From CAKSHP01 sp045590935 (GTDB lineage Bacteria; Bacillota; Clostridia; UBA1381; UMGS1253), in contig JAZNSA010000121.1 of the NCBI GenBank assembly GCA_045590935.1, positions 1 through 8,266 on the forward strand: DNA of 8,266 nucleotides, given 5' to 3'. The notes under the pieces were generated by a model. That model was not told where the DNA came from, did no database searches, and saw only the letters and a program-made list of their open reading frames with translations. Positions 1 through 5,702 of the stretch are shown piece after piece (position 1 is the stretch's first letter; every line of letters begins with the position of its first letter). The translations under genes and the position numbers were made by a program.

Positions 1-874
1 TGCCTGAGTGCTGCGCCTCTAAAAGCTCGTCAACGCTGATTTTTCTTTCTTCAACTTCATATCCCCAATGCTTACAAACATTTATTACGGAATTTCTTGT
101 TATGCCGGGGAGAATACTTCCGTTTAATGCGGGAGTAACAATTTTTCCGTCTATTTTAAAGAAGATATTCATTGCGCCAACTTCTTCTATGTATTTTCTC
201 TCTACACCGTCTAACCAAAGAACCTGAGAAAAACCTTCGTCGTGAGCCTTAACCTGAGCAATAAGGCTTGCAGCGTAGTTTCCGCCTGTCTTAGCAAAAC
301 CCATACCGCCTTTCACCGCTCTTACATATTCATCTTCAATCCAAATTCCTACGGGAGCAAGTCCGCTTGAATAGTACGCACCGCTTGGCGAAAGAATTAT
401 AATAAATGAATATGTCTTAGACGGAGCAACGCCTAAAAACTCGTCTGTTGCAATTATGAACGGGCGGATGTATAAGCTTGTACCCTCAGTGTGAGGAACC
501 CAATCTCGGTCAACGTCAACAATCGCTTTAACAGCCTGAACAAAATCTTCCTCAGAAATCAGAGGAATACAAAGTCTTTTATTTGTATCGTTTGTTCTCT
601 TTGCATTCATATCAGGTCTGAAAAGATAGATTTCATCGTTTGCACCTCTGTATGCCTTCATTCCTTCAAACATTTCCTGACCATAGTGGAAAACCATTGC
701 GGCAGGTGAAAGAGAAATATTCTCAAAAGGAACAATTCTTGCATCGTGCCAACCCTGACCCTCTGTATAATTCATAACAAACATATGGTCCGAAAAAACC
801 TTTCCGAAGCCAAGATTGCTCTCGTCGGGCTTTGGCTGAGGATTTTTAGTTTTAGTAATTTTGATATCTAACAT
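1..874 (-). CDS. ilvE: Branched-chain amino acid aminotransferase (3' end beyond window)
   Basis: PLP-dependent transaminase that interconverts leucine, isoleucine and valine with their 2-oxo acids using glutamate/2-oxoglutarate; cytosolic. I translated 291 codons on the minus strand before the window edge; family members run about 340-360 residues, so roughly 65 C-terminal residues are missing. The fit is to the type II (eukaryotic-like/BCAT) group: an FHYGQEMFEGMKAYR segment near residue 65, an YIRPF motif, the PLP-lysine context FAKTGGNYAASLIAQ with the Schiff-base lysine at about residue 195, then QVLWLDG and EVGAMNIFF. The start ATG (872-874) follows AAGGAG at 885-890 with good spacing. 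A consensus promoter lies just upstream and the leader is only about 28 nt, leaving no room for a T-box or leader-peptide attenuator. Identity is firm; the symbol follows common usage. Confidence 0.96.
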   Translation of the reverse strand, partial: MLDIKITKTKNPQPKPDESNLGFGKVFSDHMFVMNYTEGQGWHDARIVPFENISLSPAAMVFHYGQEMFEGMKAYRGANDEIYLFRPDMNAKRTNDTNKRLCIPLISEEDFVQAVKAIVDVDRDWVPHTEGTSLYIRPFIIATDEFLGVAPSKTYSFIIILSPSGAYYSSGLAPVGIWIEDEYVRAVKGGMGFAKTGGNYAASLIAQVKAHDEGFSQVLWLDGVERKYIEEVGAMNIFFKIDGKIVTPALNGSILPGITRNSVINVCKHWGYEVEERKISVDELLEAQHSG

Positions 875-908
875 TTTTATCATTCTCCTTTTTTGTTTCA
901 TAAAAATA

Positions 909-937
909 ATTATATAACTTTAAAGTTAATTTGTAAA
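909..937 (-). promoter_or_regulatory. Sigma-A promoter of ilvE
   Basis: Read on the minus strand: -35 TTTACA (937-932), 17-nt spacer, -10 TATAAT (914-909). The start site would fall near 902, giving a leader of about 28 nt before the ilvE ATG. The -10 is perfect and the -35 has one mismatch. No operator-like dyad is obvious beside it. Confidence 0.8.
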
Positions 938-1006
938 TAGAATAAAAAATTAAAAGCAAGGATTATTAAATTAATTTGCAGTTGATAAGCAGTAAATATT
1001 TATTAA

Positions 1007-1291
1007 TTAAGGCTTATTTCGCCTATGCGAAGAAAGCTCATCCTTTAAAATTTTTCCAACGTTTTCTTTCGCACTTCCAAAGGTTGGTCTGCCGTAATTA
1101 TTAGCTAAGTCAAAATGAGTAATTCCGCAGTCAAATGCCGCAAAACACATTTCTTTCATATTTTCAAAATCATTTTCCGAGCCAAAATTATGCCACATAC
1201 CGAGAGACACCGCAGGTAGCTTCAAACCGCTGAACCCGCAACGATTATACTTCATTTTTTCATATCGACCATCAAAAGCTGAATATGAAAT
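1007..1291 (-). pseudogene. Aldo/keto reductase remnant (5' fragment, lost start codon)
   Basis: N-terminal piece of an aldo/keto reductase of the YghZ/L-glyceraldehyde-3-phosphate reductase type. Recognisable blocks are RYEKMKYNRCGFSGLKLP, SLGMWHNFG, FDCGITHFDLANNYG and GSAKENVGKIL. Numbered from the internal ATG at 1255, the catalytic Asp (49) and Tyr (54) are present, but the frame stops after 82 residues. The catalytic Lys and His and about 250 residues of the barrel are absent, so it cannot be an active enzyme. Homology reads upstream past ATG 1255 for another 12 codons (including GRYEK). At the position expected for the family start there is an ATT (1289-1291), placed 7 nt after AAGGAAG (1299-1305), as if ATG had mutated. 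ATG 1255 itself has no Shine-Dalgarno. No frameshift that restores the missing part was found downstream. A short translated peptide cannot be excluded. Confidence 0.85.
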
Positions 1292-1313
1292 TTTATCACT
1301 TCCTTGTTAATAT

Positions 1314-1337
1314 ATGGTACAATTTATATAATACCAT
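1314..1337. promoter_or_regulatory. Dyad at reductase start site (possible operator)
   Basis: ATGGTA (1314-1319) and TACCAT (1332-1337) form a perfect 6-bp inverted repeat with a 12-bp AT-rich centre. The dyad covers the predicted transcription start of the reductase remnant and touches its -10 box, the usual place for a repressor operator. The cognate regulator is unknown. Its half-site does not resemble the palindrome at 1419-1438. Confidence 0.4.
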
Positions 1338-1364
1338 TTTATCATACAAAAGTTATGTTGTCAA
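1336..1364 (-). promoter_or_regulatory. Sigma-A promoter upstream of the reductase remnant
   Basis: Minus strand: -35 TTGACA (1364-1359), 17-nt spacer, -10 TAAAAT (1341-1336), with a TG one base upstream of the -10 (extended -10). Start expected near 1329. The promoter looks intact although the gene it serves is not. No terminator is visible before ilvE, so transcripts from here could run into ilvE. Confidence 0.65.
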
Positions 1365-1386
1365 ATAGCGAATAAAATAATAAAAT
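1358..1386 (+). promoter_or_regulatory. Probable promoter of the XRE regulator-comF unit
   Basis: Plus strand: -35 TTGTCA (1358-1363), 17-nt spacer, -10 TAAAAT (1381-1386); one mismatch to consensus in each hexamer. The -35 box is the same DNA as the -35 of the divergent reductase promoter. The start would be near 1393, giving a leader of about 90 nt that contains the palindromes at 1419-1438. Confidence 0.5.
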
Positions 1387-1418
1387 TAAATAAAGAAAAA
1401 GGATTTAATATTAAAAAA

Positions 1419-1438
1419 ATACGCATAAGCGTATACGC
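1419..1438. promoter_or_regulatory. Compound palindrome, possible XRE operator
   Basis: ATACGC-ATAA-GCGTAT (1419-1434) is a perfect inverted repeat. It overlaps a second perfect palindrome, GCGTATACGC (1429-1438), so three GCGTAT-type half-sites are stacked in 20 bp. It is the most GC-rich patch in an otherwise A/T-dominated spacer and lies 45-64 bp upstream of the XRE regulator start. This suits an autoregulatory operator; no binding evidence is available from sequence alone. Confidence 0.45.
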
Positions 1439-1482
1439 AACAACGTAAAATGTTTTAAAATAATCTTGAGGTGAGGTAATAA

Positions 1483-1725
1483 ATGGATATTAAAGATGTT
1501 ATAGAGCAGAGATTTGAACAAATATGCAAAGAGAGAAATATAAAAATTAATGAGCTTGCAAATATTTCAGGAGTAACGCCTTCAACTGCGTATAGTATGA
1601 TGGATAAAAGACGAAGGGATATATCTATAAGGACAATCAAAAAGTTTTGCGACGGACTTGAAATAACATTGGGAGAGTTTTTTTCAACCCCTGAATTTGA
1701 TTGTTTGGAGCAGGAGATAAAATAG
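1483..1725 (+). CDS. Small XRE-family (Cro/C1-type) HTH transcriptional regulator
   Basis: An 80-residue DNA-binding protein that is essentially only a Cro/C1-type helix-turn-helix domain. The HTH spans about residues 20-42 (KINELANISGVTPSTAYSMM), followed by a basic KRRR patch and the ISIRTIKKFCDGLEITLGEFF segment typical of XRE domains. There is no ligand-binding, peptidase or dimerisation extension, so it probably acts as a simple repressor/activator. Start ATG 1483 follows GAGGTGAGG (1468-1476) with 6-nt spacing. It is upstream of and almost touching comF: its stop codon overlaps the comF Shine-Dalgarno. It is divergent from the reductase remnant, and a compound palindrome lies in its leader, suggesting autoregulation. 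The regulated genes are unknown; comF and the divergent genes are the nearest candidates. Confidence 0.88.
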   Translation: MDIKDVIEQRFEQICKERNIKINELANISGVTPSTAYSMMDKRRRDISIRTIKKFCDGLEITLGEFFSTPEFDCLEQEIK

Positions 1726-1736
1726 GTGAAAAAAAT

Positions 1737-2444
1737 ATGAAAGTAATGCATAATCTTTACAATAGAATTATAAATTTTATTTTTCCTAAAAAATGTATAT
1801 TTTGCGGGAAATGTATAAGCTATGATGCATCTGTGCTGGCGTGTGAGGATTGTATGAAAAAATTGCCACTTAAAAAGGGCGGTGAATGTTTTGAGGTTAT
1901 GGGGAAAAAGGTTTCTTATATCGTGTCAGCCTTTGAATACAGTAAATCAGTCAGAAATGCTATACATAAATTTAAGTTTTCGGATAAGCCGTATTATGCC
2001 GATACCTTCACATATTTTATGAACAGAGTGTTAGAGGAGGTGCTGAGGGTTGAAGGCTTTGATATAATCATTCCCGTACCAATCGGCAAAAAACGATTAA
2101 AAAAGAGAGGCTATAATCAAGCTGCACTTTTGGCGGATGGGTTAAAATGCGGTGAAACGAAGGTAGATGAAGCCGCTTTAATAAAATTTAAAGATAACGA
2201 GCCTCAAAGTATTAAAAATGCTCACGACAGATTTACAAACGTAAAAGGATGCTTTAAATGCACAAAAAACTTAAGCGGAGCAAGCGTTTTGCTTGTTGAC
2301 GATGTTTGTACAACGGGTGCAACGATTAATTCCTGTGCAGACGAATTACTAAAGAACGGCGCAAGGAAGGTTTGCGCAATAACTGTTGCAAAAACGAATT
2401 TCAAAACAATCAGACCTTCAAGTCTGTATTTTTTTAAAAAATAA
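1737..2444 (+). CDS. comF: ComF family protein (zinc-ribbon phosphoribosyltransferase-like)
   Basis: Homologue of the late-competence protein ComF, which in Bacillus helps bring single-stranded DNA into the cytoplasm during transformation; many non-competent Clostridia also carry it. 235 residues, normal for the family. The N-terminus has a four-cysteine zinc module (C20-x2-C23 and C36-x2-C39). The middle has IIPVPIGKKRLKKRGYNQ (about 110-128). The C-terminal phosphoribosyltransferase domain has the PRPP-loop signature LLVDDVCTTGAT (186-197). The usual PPQ...R..NV segment is present as EPQ...DRFTNVKGCF. I chose ATG 1737 because AGGTGA (1724-1729) sits 7 nt upstream; a TTG in frame at 1701 lies inside the regulator gene and lacks support. 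It is translationally linked to the regulator. The 3' end carries a terminator-like hairpin inside the coding sequence. No other competence gene is in view. Confidence 0.93.
   Translation: MKVMHNLYNRIINFIFPKKCIFCGKCISYDASVLACEDCMKKLPLKKGGECFEVMGKKVSYIVSAFEYSKSVRNAIHKFKFSDKPYYADTFTYFMNRVLEEVLRVEGFDIIIPVPIGKKRLKKRGYNQAALLADGLKCGETKVDEAALIKFKDNEPQSIKNAHDRFTNVKGCFKCTKNLSGASVLLVDDVCTTGATINSCADELLKNGARKVCAITVAKTNFKTIRPSSLYFFKK
2411..2435 (+). terminator. Intrinsic terminator embedded in the 3' end of comF
   Basis: CAGAC (2411-2415) and GTCTG (2422-2426) form a 5-bp stem with a 6-nt loop, followed within two bases by seven T (2429-2435). All of it lies in the last codons of comF (the T-run encodes part of YFF). 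comF and spoIID converge with stops 3 nt apart, so there is no intergenic space for a separate terminator. In the opposite direction the hairpin is followed only by ATTGTTTT, a weaker tail for spoIID. Confidence 0.55.
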
Positions 2445-2447
2445 TGT

Positions 2448-3479
2448 TTAGCCTTGGGAAGAATTTAATTTTACAACCTCTACGCCCGAGTAATACGATT
2501 TTAAAATTTCAATAAAATTTTTTCCTTGAGATGCAAGATAATTTGCGCCGTATTGGCTCATACCGACACCATGACCGTTTCCTGTTACATTCATAGTTAT
2601 TTCAGTGTCAGATATTTCAAAATTAATATTTGTTGAGCGGAGAGAAAAAAGGTTGCGGAATTCCGTTCCGCTTATAATTGTGTTGCCGAAACGAATGTTT
2701 ATAATCCCTCCTGCACTGCTTCGCTCAATGCTTGAAATAAGTTGGTCAGTATCTGCCCAGGCAAGAGTTTGATATGAGCTTTTGAGCTTTGATTTAAATT
2801 CGTCTATGCTAAGCGACAGTGATGAATGAAATTTGGGAGAAAGCTCTTCGCCAAGGCTTGCAACGGACACAAGGTATGGAACGGGTTTTCCCCATACATC
2901 AACAGAGCTTTCGGTTTTTCCACTGCTTGTTGAGTGAAAAACGGCATCTACAATTTCACCGTTATAAATCATTATGCAATCCTTTGTTTCAAAGACGCAA
3001 TTCTTTATTTTGTTGTAGTAAAGGTCGTAATCTGAGCCCCAATTTGCCTTTAGCTGCTCAGGTGTTAAATACGCTTTGCAGTGGGTTGAATCGTTGCAAA
3101 CAACAGCCCCGTTGTCGTGAGATGAGCCTGAGTTTATTTTGTTTAATATATAGCTTCTTGCGGCAACTGCTTGCGCCTTTAGTGCTTCTTCGTTAAATTT
3201 AGCGGGCATTTCTGCGCCAACTACGCCGACAATATATTCTTCAAAGTCAATTTCCAAAACAGCGTTTTGTTCCTTTATATAGGATGTGATTTTGTTTGGC
3301 TTTCCAATACCGCTAAAAGTAGAAATTTCGTTATATATGCTATTTTCAATGCTTTCTTTAAGAGTGGATGTGTTCTCCACAGGGACAGAGCTTTTTTGCG
3401 AAAAAAGCCAGAAGGCGCATGGTATTGCTATTAAAACAATCGAAAAAAAAGAAAGAACTGCAAATATTTTTTTAAACAT
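2448..3479 (-). CDS. spoIID: Stage II sporulation protein D (SpoIID)
   Basis: Membrane-anchored peptidoglycan lytic transglycosylase that works with SpoIIP and SpoIIM to thin and remodel septal wall so the mother cell can engulf the forespore. 343 residues, typical length. Residues about 5-26 form one N-terminal membrane segment (SFFSIVLIAIPCAFW), leaving the rest outside. The SpoIID domain starts at EEYIVGVVGAEMP; Glu90 in AEMP matches the catalytic glutamate position of the family. It is followed by EALKAQAVAARSY. H121, C128, H133 and C134 lie where clostridial SpoIID has a zinc site. Later blocks are VFHSTSSGKTES, DVWGKPVPYL and the C-terminal GNGHGVGMSQYGA. ATG 3477-3479 is preceded by GAGGA at 3487-3491. 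The upstream gene's stop lies 3 nt from the start codon and inside the ribosome site, so the two are probably translationally coupled. Confidence 0.96.
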   Translation of the reverse strand: MFKKIFAVLSFFSIVLIAIPCAFWLFSQKSSVPVENTSTLKESIENSIYNEISTFSGIGKPNKITSYIKEQNAVLEIDFEEYIVGVVGAEMPAKFNEEALKAQAVAARSYILNKINSGSSHDNGAVVCNDSTHCKAYLTPEQLKANWGSDYDLYYNKIKNCVFETKDCIMIYNGEIVDAVFHSTSSGKTESSVDVWGKPVPYLVSVASLGEELSPKFHSSLSLSIDEFKSKLKSSYQTLAWADTDQLISSIERSSAGGIINIRFGNTIISGTEFRNLFSLRSTNINFEISDTEITMNVTGNGHGVGMSQYGANYLASQGKNFIEILKSYYSGVEVVKLNSSQG

Positions 3480-3482
3480 AGT

Positions 3483-3731
3483 TTATTCCTCATTGTTAAG
3501 TAATATATATCCAAGTGCAAAAATCAACGGCCAGTCAGGCTCTTTATTGTCTTTTATCAATATGAAAATTAAAAACAGAATAATATAATCGTCTTTACTT
3601 ATGGAATTAAGCTTGTCAAGTGAAAAAGAGAAAGGCGATTTTTTTTGAGAAGGTGCTTTGCCTTGCGGTGCACTCTTTTTTCCGTATGAAGAAAAGATAG
3701 GGTCTTGATATCGGTAGCTTTTGTTTGCCAT
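3483..3731 (-). CDS. Uncharacterised small protein with hydrophobic C-terminal half
   Basis: 82 residues, not recognised as a named family. The N-terminal half (1-45) is polar and basic, rich in K, S, P and Q, with no obvious fold. The C-terminal half has two short hydrophobic stretches, YIILFLIFILI (49-59) and WPLIFALGYILL (67-78), separated by an acidic/basic turn (KDNKEPD). This looks like a hairpin membrane insertion or an amphipathic interaction surface; the stretches are short for full membrane spans. AAGGAG (3740-3745) lies 8 nt before ATG 3731. It is the third gene of a four-gene minus-strand unit and its stop overlaps the spoIID ribosome site. The clean start, spacing and position support a real gene. 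A role in sporulation is inferred from context only. Confidence 0.8.
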   Translation of the reverse strand: MANKSYRYQDPIFSSYGKKSAPQGKAPSQKKSPFSFSLDKLNSISKDDYIILFLIFILIKDNKEPDWPLIFALGYILLNNEE

Positions 3732-3754
3732 TAATCTATCTCCTTTTTGTTTGG

Positions 3755-4144
3755 TTAAAAAATATCGGATATGTCTTTAATGTTATTCAGAAGTGGGGCA
3801 AACTTTAATAATGAAATGATTTTTAATGCTTTGTCCACGCTGCTTGTTTTATTCTTGCTAAGGTATGGCTTTAAGGCGAGAAGTAAGTCGCTTCTTGGGT
3901 CGGGCTCGCTTTTCAATTTTTTAAAGGTTGTCATAATCTGCATAAGCTTTTGAGGGTCGATATCCGAAAAAACTGAGCTTGTATTTTGAACCTGATTTTC
4001 CTTGCTTGAGCTTTGGGGTGAGTTCCCATTATTTGAAGAAGATTCACCCGTAAGCATTTGAAGTGCTTCTGAGATTTTTTCCTTTGCGTTTGGCTCGGAC
4101 AGAAAGTCTTGTATCATTTCAAGAGCATCGTCTGCATTTGGCAT
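3755..4144 (-). CDS. Uncharacterised protein with polar linker and helical C-terminus
   Basis: 129 residues, no named family recognised. It has three parts: a helical, acidic N-terminus (1-33, ALEMIQDFLSEP...ISEALQML); a low-complexity linker rich in S, N and Q (34-58); and a C-terminal helical region (60-129) with DPQKLMQIMTTFKKL and the conspicuous block LLLALKPYLSKNK, then DKALKIISLLKFAPLL. From memory, proteins with an ALKPYLS-type block of this shape are seen in Clostridia next to small hydrophobic proteins, but I cannot give a family name. No signal peptide or clear membrane span. A perfect AAGGAGG (4153-4159) precedes ATG 4144 by 8 nt. It lies 23 nt upstream of the next gene, in the same unit as spoIID. 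The architecture suggests a protein-interaction role; function unknown. Confidence 0.82.
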   Translation of the reverse strand: MPNADDALEMIQDFLSEPNAKEKISEALQMLTGESSSNNGNSPQSSSKENQVQNTSSVFSDIDPQKLMQIMTTFKKLKSEPDPRSDLLLALKPYLSKNKTSSVDKALKIISLLKFAPLLNNIKDISDIF

Positions 4145-4221
4145 CGCTTTTGCCTCCTTGTGGGATAGGTGTTGTTTGACGATGAATTGTACAAAGTTGC
4201 TTTTTTAATAGCAAAATAATC

Positions 4222-4464
4222 TTATTTATCCCTCATAATTTTCTTGATTTTTTCCTTGTCTATGTTTATATCCTTATTTTTAAGCTTTGAAAGCCCTTTT
4301 TTTATATCATCTTTTGAAAGAGAGGAAAAAATATTTAAAACCTTATCTTTATCAATTGAAGATGCATTTTTTAAGATACTGTCGGCATTTCCTGATTTTA
4401 TAAAGTCTTCTATTTGTTTCTTTGTACTTTCGTCTATATTGTTTTCGTTAATTTTTTTATTCAA
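4222..4464 (-). CDS. Uncharacterised small charged protein, first gene of the spoIID unit
   Basis: 80 residues, highly charged (K, D, E, N, S), predicted almost entirely helical, no membrane segment, no known family recognised. It has a repeated feel: short D/K-rich helices such as DESTKKQIEDFIKSG, DKDKVLNIFSSLSKDDIKKGL and NIDKEKIKKIM, reminiscent of small clostridial proteins with a SSLSK-type core. I start it at TTG 4462-4464 because GAGGTGAT (4469-4476), an excellent anti-16S match, sits at ideal distance. A GTG three codons upstream (4471-4473) lies inside that ribosome site; it could be used only with the weaker GGAG at 4479-4482, and a start site predicted from the upstream promoter would leave it almost leaderless. 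77 nt separate it from the next gene. Function unknown. Confidence 0.75.
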   Translation of the reverse strand: MNKKINENNIDESTKKQIEDFIKSGNADSILKNASSIDKDKVLNIFSSLSKDDIKKGLSKLKNKDINIDKEKIKKIMRDK

Positions 4465-4482
4465 AGTAATCACCTCTGCTCC

Positions 4483-4511
4483 ATTATATGATAATAAACA
4501 GACAAAAATGC
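4483..4511 (-). promoter_or_regulatory. Sigma-E-like sporulation promoter for the spoIID unit
   Basis: Minus strand: GCATTTT (4511-4505), 14-nt spacer, CATATAAT (4490-4483). The Bacillus sigma-E consensus as I know it is KMATATT-N14/15-CATACAHT; this matches 6 of 7 and 7 of 8 positions with the right spacing. spoIID is a sigma-E gene in B. subtilis. A sigma-A reading would use TATAAT but finds only GCATTT at the -35 position. The start would fall about 10-15 nt before the TTG start codon. Confidence 0.55.
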
Positions 4512-4523
4512 TTGTCTTTTTTT
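4500..4523 (+). terminator. Terminator-like hairpin between divergent operons
   Basis: AGACAA (4500-4505), a 6-nt loop, TTGTCT (4512-4517), then a run of T to 4523. It reads as an intrinsic terminator on the plus strand, but the nearest plus-strand gene upstream is comF, 2 kb away. It may shield mreB from antisense or readthrough transcription, or be a chance structure in AT-rich DNA (only two G-C pairs in the stem). The sigma-E-like -35 lies across its loop and inner left arm. Confidence 0.3.
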
Positions 4524-4563
4524 AGTATTTGATAATATTTGCTTTTTTGTATGAGTTTAATAC

Positions 4564-4591
4564 TTGACAAAAAAATGTTTTAGTATATAAT
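4564..4591 (+). promoter_or_regulatory. Consensus sigma-A promoter of the mreB-galU-hslO operon
   Basis: TTGACA (4564-4569), 16-nt spacer, TATAAT (4586-4591). Both hexamers are perfect, and the spacer is one base short of optimal. The start is expected near 4598, giving a leader of about 40 nt. No further promoter of this quality was seen in the short gaps between mreB, galU and hslO. Confidence 0.85.
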
Positions 4592-4637
4592 TATATTAGG
4601 TTAGGTTTGATTTTTTTTATAGAGGGAGGATGTTAAT

Positions 4638-5684
4638 ATGGGATTAATTGATAGGATACACAATCTTTTTGGAACGTCTGATATTGGAATAGACTTAGGA
4701 ACGGCATCTGTTTTGGTCCACGTTAAGGATAAGGGTATTGTTTTGTGTGAGCCGAGCGTTGTTGCAATTGATAAGGATACAGGCAAGCTATACGCTGTCG
4801 GCGAGGAAGCGCAAAAGATGCTTGGAAGAACACCGGGAAATATTGTTGCGGTAAGACCGCTAAGAGAGGGCGTTATTTCGGATTATTCAACAACGGAAAT
4901 GATGCTTAAGTATTTTATTCGTAAGGTTACAAAAAACAGATTGTTCAAGCCGAAAATAATGGTTTGCGTTCCGAGCGGAGTAACAGAGGTTGAAGAAAGG
5001 GCGGTTATTGACGCCGCAACGCAAGCAGGCGGACGCCATGTTTATTTGATTGAGGAGCCTATTGCCGCCGCAATCGGAGCGGGCATTGATATCAGCCGCG
5101 CGTGCGGAAGTATGGTTGTTGATATAGGCGGAGGAACGAGTGATATTGCTGTTATATCTTTGGGCGGAACAGTTGTAAGCAATTCTATAAAGGTTGCGGG
5201 CGATAAGTTTGACGAGGCTATAATAAAATATATCAGAAAGAAGTACAGCGTTGTTATCGGCGACAGAACTGCTGAGGAGCTTAAAAAAGGCATAGGCAGT
5301 GTTTATAGAATGGAAGAAGAAAAAACGATGGAGATAAGAGGTCGTTCGCTTGTTACGGGACTTCCTACAACTCTTATTGTTTCGTCGGAGGAAATAAGAA
5401 CGGCTCTTGACGAGGTTGCAATTCAAATCGTTGATGCTGTTCACAGCGTTTTGGAAAGAACGCCTCCTGAGCTTGTTGGCGATATATCCGAGAGCGGTAT
5501 AGTTATGACGGGCGGCGGAGCAATGATTTATGGATTAGATAAGCTTTTGATAGAAAAAACAGGAATTAATGTTTATCTTGCGACGGATCCGCTTTGCTGT
5601 GTTGCAAAGGGAACGGGTGCATCGCTTGATAATTTGCACGTTTTAAGAGATAGGGCAGCTTGTATGAGAAGTGATTTAGATTAA
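4638..5684 (+). CDS. mreB: Rod-shape-determining actin homologue (MreB/Mbl family)
   Basis: Bacterial actin that forms membrane-associated filaments and guides lateral cell-wall synthesis. 348 residues, slightly above the usual 330-345. ATPase signatures are in order: phosphate-1 loop DIGIDLGTASV (15-25); PKIMVCVPSGVTEVEERA; EEPIAAAIGAG with the catalytic glutamate near 140; phosphate-2 loop VDIGGGTSDIAV (161-172); GDKFDEAI; and adenosine loop GIVMTGGGA (287-295). The N-terminal GLIDRIHNLF looks like an amphipathic membrane-binding helix. ATG 4638 follows AGGGAGGA (4623-4630). There are no mreC or mreD genes next to it; galU follows after 18 nt. This solitary setting is more like mbl/mreBH paralogues than the classic mreBCD locus, so the paralogue cannot be fixed from this window. 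Confidence 0.95.
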   Translation: MGLIDRIHNLFGTSDIGIDLGTASVLVHVKDKGIVLCEPSVVAIDKDTGKLYAVGEEAQKMLGRTPGNIVAVRPLREGVISDYSTTEMMLKYFIRKVTKNRLFKPKIMVCVPSGVTEVEERAVIDAATQAGGRHVYLIEEPIAAAIGAGIDISRACGSMVVDIGGGTSDIAVISLGGTVVSNSIKVAGDKFDEAIIKYIRKKYSVVIGDRTAEELKKGIGSVYRMEEEKTMEIRGRSLVTGLPTTLIVSSEEIRTALDEVAIQIVDAVHSVLERTPPELVGDISESGIVMTGGGAMIYGLDKLLIEKTGINVYLATDPLCCVAKGTGASLDNLHVLRDRAACMRSDLD

Positions 5685-5702
5685 ATTTGAGGAGGAAATT
5701 TT

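Noticed and set aside
491..709. Plus-strand 72-codon frame
   Set aside because: Antisense to well-conserved ilvE coding sequence, with no homology and no ribosome site.
875..908. Possible T-box or leader attenuator for ilvE
   Set aside because: The promoter lies so close that the leader is only about 28 nt, too short for either.
1701..1736. Upstream TTG start for comF
   Set aside because: It lies within the regulator gene without a suitable ribosome site, whereas ATG 1737 has AGGTGA 7 nt upstream.
4145..4221. Internal promoter upstream of the 129-aa gene (TGCTATT ... TGTACAAT on the minus strand)
   Set aside because: Only weak agreement with sigma-E or sigma-A patterns; the upstream promoter is much better, so no call was made.
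4887..5444. Long minus-strand frame (185 codons) inside mreB
   Set aside because: Shadow of mreB: odd composition, no start signal, and the plus frame carries all actin motifs.
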